From assembly GCF_008831285.2 (NCBI RefSeq), contig NC_045147.1:11971427-12031426 (forward strand): a stretch of 60,000 nt of DNA, given 5' to 3'. Shown here one piece after another: positions 50,290 to 60,000 of the stretch (position 1 is its first letter; each line of letters begins with the position of its first letter). This DNA is from Nymphaea colorata. Taxonomy: Eukaryota > Streptophyta > Magnoliopsida > Nymphaeales > Nymphaeaceae. The notes under the pieces are model-generated. The model saw only the letters and a program-made list of their open reading frames with translations, was not told the DNA's origin and made no database searches. Made by a program: the position numbers and the translations under genes.

Positions 50290-52475
50290 ATGACAAATTT
50301 AGGAAGCTCGAGCATTAATAAGGGCAAACAAGTATGTGATTCGAAACCGAGTTCAGATGATGTCCCAATCGGAGTACATTCCTCTAATGAAACTCCTATA
50401 GATTCGCAAGATCCTGACTATGAAGGAGTTTCAATAGATGCTCATGAAGTACGTATAAGTGGTGCAAAACGGTCAACGTCAAAGGAATGATTTTGACGAG
50501 GTTGTTATAAATGGTATCAAAAAAGGAAAATGTAAATACTGCAGTGCACTATTTTCGATAAGTGGAGGAGGCTCTACATCATCAATGAGAAGACACAAAT
50601 GTTTGACACGTTGTGCTAACAAAAAGCAAACGACTTTAAGTTTTAAATCTGGGACTACTTCAGATGTCACGAAGAAGCTTATGGAAATTGGTTCCAACAT
50701 TGATGCTCAAGCAATAAGAGAGTTAATTGCAAAACTAGTGGCAACCGGAGAACATGTTTTTTTCATAGTGGATAATTGTTGGTTTAGGTTCATTCTTAGG
50801 CTTGGTTTTCCTAATTGGGTGCCAGTTTCAAGAACGACAGTTAAGAGAGATGTCATGAAATTATATAAAGATGAAAAGAAAAAATTGCTTCTTGTCTTCA
50901 AGGGTGTTGAGAAGATTGCTTTGACTACAGATATGTGGACATCAAACCAACAACTTGGATATTTGGCATTAACAGCACATTTCATTGATAAAGATTGGAA
51001 GATGCAACAACGTATCATCAACTTTACCGAAGTTGAGCCACCTCATATTGGGTTAGTTTTAGCAAATGTAATTGCTAAACATCTTGCAGAGTGGGAGATT
51101 AAAAAGAAAATAATATCTATTACAGTTGACAACGCTTCATCAAATGATGTTCTTGTCAGAAAATTAAAAGAAAACATGGAAAAGAGTGGCATCAACTTGT
51201 ATCATGGAGGTAAATTTTTTCATGTGCGATGTTGTGCACATATTTTGAATATAATGGTACAAGATGGATTGAGTGCCATTAAGGATGAAATCATTAGCAT
51301 TAGAGAGACAGTTAAATATATCAAAGTTTCACCTTCAAGACTCCATGGTTTTGCAGCTGCAGCTAGAGAGTTGGATCTTTCAACGTCAAAGAAGTTAGTG
51401 TTAGATGTACCAACTCGATGAAATTCAACATATTTTATGTTGGAAAGAGCTCTTTTATATAAAGATGCTTTTGCAAGATATAGTATGGAAGACCCAGGTT
51501 TGGTATGGTTGCTTGGACCCGAGCATTGGGAAAAAATTGCAGTGATATGTGGTTTTCTTCGAGTTTTTTATTCAGTGTCGACCCTATTTTCTGGGTCATC
51601 TTATGCAACAACAAACTTATATTTTCTTGAAATTTGGAGAGTTCAAGCAATATTGCAGGAAAAAGTTGAAAGTGAAGGTGGGTTTATGAAGGCAATGGCA
51701 GTGAAAATGAAGGACAAATTTGATAAATATTGGAAATCCTGTAACTTGATCATGATTATTGCATCCATATTAGATCCACGCATGAAACTCACATTATCAG
51801 AACTTGTCTTTTCAAGAATTTACCAATCAAGATAAGAAAGGGAAGAACAAATGCAAATGGTAAAACAATCTTTACAAGATGTATATCAAAGTTACATTCA
51901 AAGAAATGAAGTGGATGTCAATATTTCTACTGCTTCAACTAATTCCTCTAGTATTCAAAGTCGAGAGAGTCAAGACACCCTACAATGTGGAATAGATCTA
52001 TTTTTTAACTTGTTAGGTAAAGCTGAGAATGTTGCTTTTCAGGTCACCAAATCTGAGATAGACACATATTTGGAGGACGGATTGATTAAGCATGATAATA
52101 ATGGTGATGCTTTTTCTTTCAATCTTTTGCAATGGTGGAAGGATAAGGAATCTAAGTATCGAATTCTTTCACAAATGGCACGTGATTTGTTGTCAATTCC
52201 AATAACTTCTGTTGCTTCAGAAAGAGCTTTCAGTACAGGAGGTCGAATTGTTAATGATAGTCGTAGTTCATTGGTGTCAAAAACAGTTGAAGCTTTGGTT
52301 TGTTTGGGTAATTGGGTAAAAAATGATGGTGATCCAATGCATGAAGTTGTAACACAAGTAAGTATATTTTGAATAAATTGTATTCATTAAATATTTTGTG
52401 AATCATTTGTTAATTGACTATATGTATTTCTTTCAGGTTGAGGATGAATCAAGTGAATATATATCATTAGAATGA
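50290..52475 (+). pseudogene. hAT transposase (BED zinc finger, RICESLEEPER/DAYSLEEPER-like), inactivated
   Basis: Domains in order: an acidic N-terminal region from ATG 50290; a BED zinc finger (CKYC ... RRH...C, about 50530-50620); the first catalytic segment TTDMWTS (about 50930); the second, TVDNASSND (about 51124); the RCCAHILN segment (about 51228); and the hATC dimerisation domain with SVASERAFSTGGR (about 52210). A last small exon (52437-52475) follows a GT-AG intron after 52357. Lesions: the N-terminal frame ends at 50488-50490 while the zinc finger continues in the next frame (small indel); TGA at 51419-51421 lies where the family has Trp in TRWNS; TAA at 51833-51835. The rest of the frame is open, so decay is recent. 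No functional product is expected. Confidence 0.93.
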
Positions 52476-54224
52476 TTCAAGTTGCCTCTTGGTAATGCCT
52501 TTTTTTTTATTGTTTTGTTTTCTTCTTTTTCTTGATCTAATGTGATTCTAGTGTCTGTTTCAGTTGCCTCTTGTAGTTTTTCTTAATCTTTTTCTGTGTA
52601 CGGTTTTATTCATTTGCTTATTGTTCTAGTGTCTGTTTCAGATGGAAAACTTCTTTCTTCATTTGCTTTCAGGTTTTATTCATTTGATCTAATGTGATTC
52701 AAAAGGGTATGTTAATCGAGCCTTTAACAAGCTCCAAAAGGATGGGCCACCTGAATTCCAGATAATATTCTGAACACAGATTGTGTACTGAATTCACAAT
52801 TTGCATTCAGTTTTGCTCCTTTTTTTTCTTATTGCTTAGTGAATGGTGGAAGACTGGAAGTACATAGCATTTGAACCCATCGTGTTTTATGCAAGTAGTC
52901 ACATATGTAAATGTCGTAACACGGTAACAGGTTGCCAAAATTCTTTACCCGTCCAACTGGTTTGAATTTAACCTTTATTGTTTTCTGAACTTCATTCTTT
53001 TGATTGGTCAGGCTGCAATGATCAACCATGCAAAATACAAATGAGGTATGAAATCAAGGTCGATAAATGTTGGATTGTCTGCATGTCTTCGATAAACCCC
53101 ATATTGGTTTGCATTTCTGATAAGAATGTGATTCATGTAGGAATGATCTTTCTTCAATCCTTTTTATTCATACTATCCAATTCTGCACGCTTATTGATTC
53201 CTATTTGCTATTTAGGTGGATCCGAGGTACAGGAGTACATCACCATATTTTTTATTTTTATCTTTTATTTTATCCCGTAACCGAGAAATGAATTGCTCTT
53301 GTGATGTGATCCTAGCATGACAGACTTAGTCGCCTCCTACCATTACTTTTGAATTTTGTTTTATTTTGTTCACTTTTTGCATGACTTTCGCTTTCTTGCC
53401 TTTTTTTTCGCGTGATTTCTGGGTAAGGGTTACAGTCTTTGGTCCCACGATGCTTTGTTGATAGAAGGCTTGCTACGTCCCAAGTTGAAGGCTTGCTATA
53501 CAGTTTGAATTGGAATTTTTATAACTTGCCATATAGTTTTACAATTATCCTTGTACTTTTATGTTTGTGGTTGTTTTCCGGTGAATTTCTACGGTTTCTG
53601 TCAATAACGTGCTATGGAAGAGTGGTTAACCTTTTAGAGGTGTGTGCGAGTTTTATTGGTGTCAATGAATTTGTAAGCAATTTGACTGACATAGGTTTGG
53701 TTTTTCTGTGTTTTCACAGGTTGCATTTTAGAAGTCTCTGCTGGTTGTGTTATTCTGAATCTCTGATGGAGACATATAGATGTGGATGCTAATTTGGTGT
53801 GCAGTTCTTGTGGAGATGGGCTGTTTGGAAACTTGGTTTAACCATTGAAATGGACTTGGTTCCAGGAGATCAGTGGCCAAAAACGGACTGGGTTGGCTTT
53901 GTCAAGCGTTTGTGACTTCTGTTTAGGCGCTGATTGTTTATGCTATTACTTTTAAAATGAACACAACAATGGCTACTATGGGCACCATTCATTCTGTTTT
54001 GCTTGTATGTTTGCAGTCATTGCTTGTATGTATAATGTATCACGAACTTGAAATTTTCCACTATGCGTCTATGCCCCTCAGATTGTTCTTGCTGAGATCT
54101 CGAACTTGATACAGTCATTGCTTGTATGTATAATGTATTCTAAAAATTGTTGACAATCTGAACATAATTAATGCCAGGTGGTTTTATATATCTTTTTGAT
54201 GAAACTGTTAGCAGTAATACAATT

Positions 54225-54538
54225 GGTTTGATTCAGTAAACGAGTTAAACGAGTCGAGCTCTACTATTGGTTTAATTCTTAAACGTTAAACGAGTTAAAC
54301 GAGTCAAGCTCGACTAAACGAGTTAAACGAGTTGAGCTCGACTATTAAACAATTAAACATTAAACGAGTTAAACGAGCCGAGCTCGAGCTCGACTATGTA
54401 TAGTCGAGTTGAGTTCGAGCTCGTGTTAGGAACTCGACTCGAGTTCGAGTTCGAGTTCGAGCTCAAGTATTTTGAGCCGAGTCGAGCTCGAGCCGAGCTG
54501 GGCGAGCTCGAGCTCGACTCGGCTCGTGTGCAGCCCTA
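54225..54538 (-). repeat. Right subterminal repeat cluster of the hAT element
   Basis: Dense, imperfect tandem units of the type aaacgagttaaacgag and gagctcgagctcgac end in the right terminus. Together with the left cluster (47885-48110) they are the likely transposase binding array. Confidence 0.8.
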
Positions 54539-54546
54539 AGTAGATC
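54539..54546. repeat. 8-bp target-site duplication, right copy (agtagatc)
   Basis: A perfect match to 47877-47884, fixing both borders of the hAT element to the base. Confidence 0.97.
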
Positions 54547-55049
54547 AAAGACATTCCGGAACAGGAACCGTGTGCTCATTGCAACAGATTTTGATTTTTA
54601 GAACACGTTCATACAACACTTTAGTTTTTTAAATTTAGTGAGGTTGCAATTGATAACTTCAGATATAGATCTGAAGTTGCATAAAAAAGTGATCCCAAGT
54701 CGCATAAAATGTGATTTGAGAATGTCTTAATATTCTTACAAATCCATAGTGAAACAAATACAACCTTATCAAATACTGTGTTTTAAAAAAAAAATGCAGC
54801 ATTCCTGCTATTAATCAATCGCTCCCTAAAATCTACAGTGTGTAGAGGGTCCTACATAGGATCAAATTTTAGATATCAGATCTGAAGCACTGATCGCGGA
54901 TCACAGATCATGGTTCGGATATGATAAGGTGTATAACATTTGGATTTTGGTTCAGATAGTGAAAGATCCGGATTGCATGAGATCCGTTCTCAATTGACTC
55001 CGCAGGACGAGACAGAAAAGGAACCGAGGAGCAAGGAGCGGCGGACGCG

Positions 55050-55072
55050 TATAAGAGTGAAGACTAGGGTTT
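55050..55072 (+). promoter_or_regulatory. Probable core promoter and telo-box of the RH7-like gene
   Basis: TATAAGAG at 55050-55057 and AGGGTTT (reverse telo-box) at 55066-55072 precede a GC-rich leader and the ATG at 55202. Telo-boxes are common in plant genes for ribosome biogenesis, which fits a nucleolar helicase. The region 54547-55049 shows nothing else recognisable. Confidence 0.4.
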
Positions 55073-55201
55073 GCCGCCTTTGCTCCGGCCTCTCTCCCCT
55101 GCCGCCGCTTAGCCATCGCCTTCATCACTTCGTCGGCGGAGGAGGGGCGAGCTCGAGCCCTAGATTCTTTGACCCCCTTGCTCGCTATTTATCAGCCTCC
55201 A

Positions 55202-58200
55202 ATGCCTGCCCTCAGGGTCTCGGATCCTTTCTTTTCTTCCGGCTCTTTGGAGATGAAGGAAGAGAAGAAGATGAAGAAGAAGGTGGAAGGTCTTCCCGAA
55301 ACCGTAGCTCCGTTGGATATGGCGGATTTGGCGAAGAAGAAGAAGAAGAAGAACAAGGAGGAAGCTTTAGAACGTGAGGGCGGGGACTTGGAGACGAAGA
55401 AGAAAACGAAGAAGGAGAGCAAGAAGAGGAAGGTTGCTGAGGAGGACGACGACGGAGAGACGAGTACCGATCGGGGAGAGGATACGGTGGCTAGGAAGGA
55501 GCCGAAGAAGATGAAACTCGGAGAGAGGAGTTCCAGCGATGAGGAGAGCGAGGTGGTTGTGGACGGGGATGGAGAGGAGGATAACCCGAACGCAGTCTCG
55601 AATTTCCGCATCTCCTCTGCGTTGAGGGAGAGGCTCAAGTCCAAGGGAATTGAGTCGCTTTTCCCCATCCAGGCGATGACCTTCGATACCATATTTGACG
55701 GATCGGATTTGGTCGGTCGTGCCAAAACGGGGCAGGTAACGATCACTTCGTCTGTGATTCATTGTCCTCGGTTCACTTAGAGTTTCCGAGTTATTGTGTC
55801 ATTGTCTGGCCGTTGATTTTTCTTTTAGATAATTTAAACACGGAGAAACAATATTAATGAATAATAAAAAGGAGGAATACCTCAACAAATGGGATTATGA
55901 TCTTCTATTAATCCAGCTGAGTATATGTCATCTTGTCCTTTTTAAGGGGAAAACCTTAGCGTTTGTGTTGCCCATCTTGGAGTCTTTAATCAATGGGCAA
56001 AACAAGGCATCGAGGAAGACAGGGTATGGAAGATCGCCAAGCGTCTTGGTTCTTGCGCCGACAAGGGAGTTGGCGAAACAGGTAACCTTCAACGTGAATG
56101 CTTACATGTTTAGTTCTTTTGAGGTCTGACAGGGAACGTATTCCTTTTGAAGCATTTATGCATTTGCTTGTGAGCGCTGTCATAGATTAGCTTCTAGCTG
56201 TTAATAAATAGAAACGCTTTTTTGATACGGTATGCGTATTTTGTGCGTGAGCAAATCATAGTTGCACGCCTGGCTTGAAATAGATTCTTCAAGCGTGCCA
56301 ATGTCCAGCAACCTTCCTGTGCTTGTGTTTAGGTGTGAATGCAATCCAATGCATCGTTCCGTGAAAAATAACTTTAATATCTGATTGCAGGCAGACATCA
56401 CAGAAAACTGGTGTTCGCTTTTCTTCCTTAAACTGGCATGGTGAAGGTCATATGTGATTGTCTGTGTCTTTGCATATTAACATTTGCATCACGCATACGG
56501 ACAGAATATTAAAGAACGATAGGTGTTCTATCTCTCTAACATTTGCATCACGCATACGGACAGAATATTAAATAACGATAGGTGTTCTATCTCTCTCTCT
56601 CTCTATATATACATACATATATATATCGCTTTCTATGTCAAACGCATGCGATATTAAAGAAAAGGTTTTCCCTTGAACTGGCATGATGAAGGTGACATGC
56701 TTATCCAGTGCACATAGTTTCTAGCGCATTGAAATGAAAGTGTTAGACAGGTTATTTGCATACAGGATCAAATGATTGTGCATGGTTACTGGGTCACCAG
56801 CGCTTTCCTCGTTTAACTCATCCTACTCTCGAGTCGTTTTATAATAGGTGTGTATTATGAGGGGTTTCTTGTTCTATCCAACTGATAAGCATAACTACGA
56901 CAGAACATTTTTCATCTCTTATACCCTTTCTTTATTTTTGTCTACTTGTTGTGCTTGATCGTCTTTAGGTAATATTTCATTATCCTTGCTTTTCCTTGGA
57001 ATCTGTAGAAGTCCTTCATACAAGCATGCAAAGTATGTGTTTCAGTCCATGCATGAGACCTCTGCAGGAAACACACGAATCCTTTGATTGTAGTGATATA
57101 TGAATCCCATTATTAAGACCTTCTCGTTTTATAATCTGCGTACCTTGGTTTAGTCATACATGAATCCCGTCCTTGAGACTATGATGTGAATATTTTGGTT
57201 CAGTGATATATAAATCCCATTACTAATATCTTGTCGATGTGTACAGGTACATGCAGACTTTGAGTTTTATGGTCAGGCTATGGGTTTAATGTCTTGTTGC
57301 CTGTATGGAGGATCTCCTTACCACCCTCAAGAATTTGCACTTAAAAGAGGTGTTGACATAGTTGTTGGAACCCCTGGGCGCATGAAGGTACTTATCTTTC
57401 TAATTGTTATTATGTATTTGACGTTCAAATTCTTTTAAAAATGCAAGTTGGTTGCCTAACATGTTTTCTGCTTTCAATTTGTTGGTGTGTCAATATCATC
57501 TATGCCTGATACAGGATCACATTGAGAGACAAAATATTGACTTGAGATCACTAAAATTCCGAGTTCTTGATGAGGCTGATGAGATGTTGAACATGGGGTT
57601 TGTTGACGATGTGGAAAACATTCTTGGTAAGTGGTTATTTGCTGGTATTCTTTCTGTTAATTCATCAGAGAAATTCTTTGCAGCATGTCTATGTTTTCAT
57701 GAGAATGTAATGGTTGCTTCTAGTTATCAACGTGTGTTCCATTTTTTGATACCATCGCGCATTCCTGTGACTTCCCAACTTTATATGTCTTCCATCTTTT
57801 TTAACAAGAATCAAACCCCATATTCATCTCAGCCATGTCAAGAACTTGTGATCAAACCCCATGTTCACCTGCATCTCATTTGATCTTCCAAACTTGATAT
57901 GTCCTCCATTACAGGAAAGGTTGAAGATCTGAGCAAAGTACAAACCCTTCTTTTTAGTGCCACAATGCCTGACTGGGTGAAGAAGGTACTGTTTACTGTT
58001 GACCTTTTTATATGTCTATAGATGAGGAATTCTTTGGATATTGCATAGAATTTTGTCTTGTACTTTGAGCTATTATTGTCCTGTCTCTTCCTCTGATGGG
58101 TTGATGTGAATTTTGTGTTATAATAGATTGCTTCTAGATTTTTGAAACCAGACAAGCAGACAGCAGATCTTGTTGGTGATGATAAGATGAAGGCGAGTAC

Positions 58201-60000
58201 AAATGTTCGTCACATAGTTCTCCCCTGCTTTCATTCTGCACGTCAACAAATTATTCCTGATATTATACGCTGTTATAGCAGGTAAGTTTTTAAGAGTATT
58301 TTCTGCCAAGGTGTATCATTTTGGGATTCCTATGTTTTATTATTTGGTTGGTTCTGATGCAGTGGAGGGCGTACTATTGTCTTCACTGAGACAAAGAATT
58401 CTGCGTCAGAGCTTGCTGGATTGTTACCTGGGGCGAGGGCTCTCCATGGTGATATACAACAAGCAACACGCGAAGTGAGCTTCCTTTTTTTTTGTATTCA
58501 CATTATTGAATGCTTGCGCACAATTAAAAATAAGAGTTTTTTTTTTTTTAATTATCTCTTCTGGTGAATATTTTAGATATTGCTCTTTTATATTTTAGCT
58601 TTTTGGTTTTCTATTTTGTGTCAGTGGAAGACTAACTTGATTTTTTCTTTTTGTCTTTCAGGTTACACTTGCTGGATTCCGTTCAGGAAAATTCATGGTT
58701 CTTGTTGCAACAGATGTGGCAGCTAGGGGCTTGGACATCAATGATGTGCAGTTGATTGTTCAGGTATTCTTAGTTGTCTTTGCTAACGTAATTATTGGAA
58801 GTGCAATGGAAGTTGTCTTCCTTTTCTGTACTAAAAGCTGTCCATGTCGCAGTGTGAACCACCCCGTGATGTTGAAACTTATATTCATCGATCTGGACGG
58901 ACTGGGAGAGCTGGTATGATCTACTGATGACCATTTTGGTTATAAAATTTTAATTTATTTGCAGCTGATGGGAAAACATGTTTCAGGGAATACTGGAGTT
59001 GCTGTGATGCTTTATGACCGAAAAAAATCTTATATGATCCCTCAAATAGAGAAAGTGGCTGGTGTGAACTTCGAGCGCATTTCTGCTCCACAGCCGGCTG
59101 ATATTGCTAAGGCCTCCGGTTCGGCAGCTGCTGAAACAGTCTCCAACATCTCTGATAGGCATGCTTGTGTTAGAGTTGATGCTATTGATAAATAATTTTC
59201 TAATACGTTATAAATTTCTAATTGGAGTTTTTTTTGTCTTGTTAACCACAGTGTAATCCCAGTGTTTCAAGCAAACGCACAAGAGCTTTTGAATAGCAGT
59301 GGTCTTTCTGCTGTGGACATTGTTGCCAAAGCTTTGGCAAAGATAGCTGTAAGTCCTTTTATGAAGTTCAGACAAGATTGTATTATGTAGCATGCCTTTT
59401 ACATGTTCCATATAGTGGGAGAGAGTAGATGAAGAAGGTCTTGCAGTTGTGTCGTCTGACTGTGTTGCACCATTTAGTTTTCACATTTCATTTCTCTCGA
59501 CTCAGTGGATTGTCATTTACATGCACTACATCTATTATATTTCAGGGCTATACTGAAATAAAGAGCAGATCCTTGCTAACTTGCCAGGATAATTACGTGA
59601 CCATGCTTCTTCAGGCTGGAAGAACCATGTACACCCATACGTACGTTTTTCTGTTTATCATATTATATAATACTCGTGAGTTGCTCTATGTTATGCAATC
59701 TAATGCCAAGTGTGACGTTTATAGTTATGCATACGGAATCTTGAGGCGGTTTTTGCCGGAAGAGAAGGTTATTGGGTTCAGAGGCCTCTCTCTCACTGCA
59801 GATGGTCAGGGCGCTGTATTTGACGTGCCGAAGGAAGACGTCGACTTGGTTTTAGCAGGTGCGTCCTCTTGATTTTTGAATTCAAATTGTCACCGAAACA
59901 AACTTTCATGATTAATGCTAAGAATCATTTGATCAATTTTGTTCTATGCGCAGGTCAGGAGAATGCGGATATGGTCTCCGTGGAGGTGCTGGATACTTTG
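55202..60000 (+). CDS. RH7: DEAD-box RNA helicase, RH7/PRH75 nucleolar type (3' end beyond window)
   Basis: ATP-dependent RNA helicase/chaperone of the nucleolus, expected to act in rRNA processing. Exons: 55202-55735, 55947-56081, 57247-57387, 57515-57626, 57915-57985, 58127-58281, 58363-58474, 58662-58763, 58853-58913, 58987-59158, 59252-59348, 59546-59640, 59725-59858, 59954 onward. About 656 residues are present. The N-terminal 110 residues are Lys- and acid-rich (nucleolar-type tail). Then come the Q motif with FPIQ (154-157), motif I AKTGQGKT across the first intron, [18 protein letters not shown] (289-292), SAT (322-324), [12 protein letters not shown] and [10 protein letters not shown] (466-475). 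The GUCT-type domain follows ([10 protein letters not shown]...). The expected Gly/Arg-rich tail lies beyond the window. Start: MPALRVSD matches the family; the upstream extension does not. Intron 10 has a GC donor. Confidence 0.95.
56478..56595. repeat. 59-bp tandem duplication in RH7 intron 2
   Basis: A unit beginning taacatttgcatcacgcata occurs twice (56478-56536 and 56537-56595), followed by a CT run and an AT run. It lies in the longest intron of the gene (56082-57246). Confidence 0.9.
59159..59251 (+). other. Probable GC-AG intron of the RH7-like gene
   Basis: Exon 10 must end after GATAG at 59158 to keep the frame into exon 11, which starts T-GTA-ATC after ccacag at 59251. The intron then begins with GC (gcatgc) instead of GT. 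The nearby GT dinucleotides give the wrong phase or lead to a stop. GC-AG introns are a known minor class that prefer AG before the cut, as here. The joined residues (ISD-S-VIPVF) fit the family. Confidence 0.8.

Larger units (their letters stand above)
47885..54538 (+). mobile_element. Complete 6.65-kb hAT (Ac-like) transposon
   Basis: The left terminus taggggtgcacaacgagtcg and the right terminus ctcgtgtgcagcccta (reverse complement TAGGGCTGCACACGAG) are imperfect inverted repeats. They begin with TAGGG, as in Ac, and are flanked by a perfect 8-bp duplication, agtagatc. Both subterminal regions (47885-48110 and 54225-54538) are crowded with aaacgag, gagtcgag and gagctcgag words, the type of short repeat that hAT transposases bind. 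Inside are a GC/CT-rich leader (48130-48460), long non-coding stretches, and one transposase gene with disabling lesions. It lies between TAM41 and the RH7-like helicase, its right end about 660 bp from the helicase ATG. Confidence 0.95.

Noticed and set aside
53439-53792. 117-aa ORF downstream of the transposase
   Set aside because: No motif, T-rich composition, and outside the recognised transposase gene.
55192-55746. 184-aa minus-strand ORF opposite helicase exon 1
   Set aside because: It is the antisense shadow of the Lys/Glu-rich coding exon and gives low-complexity Ser/Phe runs.
1-60000. tRNA, rRNA or organelle-DNA insertions
   Set aside because: I looked for cloverleaf-like GGTTCRA words and conserved rRNA blocks by eye and found none convincing; a tRNAscan or covariance search would settle it.

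Overview
The window is nuclear DNA of a flowering plant. It holds spliced genes with GT-AG introns, a full-size PDR-type ABC transporter (a class typical of plants and fungi), and plant-type copia, LINE and hAT elements. The non-coding DNA is AT-rich and full of decayed repeats, while leader exons are GC-rich. I cannot name the species. Exons were located by reading both strands for family motifs and for splice sites that keep the reading frame.

Layout. 1-1.5 kb: 3' end of a decayed Ty1/copia element. 1.5-4.5 kb: low-complexity and repeat DNA. 4.5-20.6 kb, minus strand: an apparently intact 21-exon ABCG/PDR transporter gene (1360 aa). Its introns hold small inverted-repeat elements, a 217-bp tandem duplication and a GC-rich stretch resembling the 5' end of another gene. 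20.6-28.5 kb: LINE debris with a hAT-type MITE nested in it (8-bp target duplication), a gag-like fragment and microsatellites. 29-41 kb: gene-poor DNA with a diverged direct duplication (about 29.1-32.4 kb against 35.6-39.4 kb), the last exons of an unidentified broken gene, and an 877-bp tandem duplication just upstream of the next gene. 42.3-46.1 kb, plus strand: a complete TAM41-type mitochondrial CDP-diacylglycerol synthase gene (10 coding exons, 330 aa). 47.9-54.5 kb: a complete 6.65-kb Ac-like hAT transposon with intact termini and a perfect 8-bp target duplication, but a dead transposase gene. 55.2-60 kb, plus strand: a DEAD-box RNA helicase of the RH7/PRH75 nucleolar type, cut by the window end, with one probable GC-AG intron.

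The three host genes do not form a pathway: one is a membrane exporter, one makes the mitochondrial cardiolipin precursor, and one works on RNA in the nucleolus. The main interest is the layering of transposons and duplications around them. I found no tRNA, rRNA, CRISPR array or prokaryotic-type system, and no evidence for a wholly new system.
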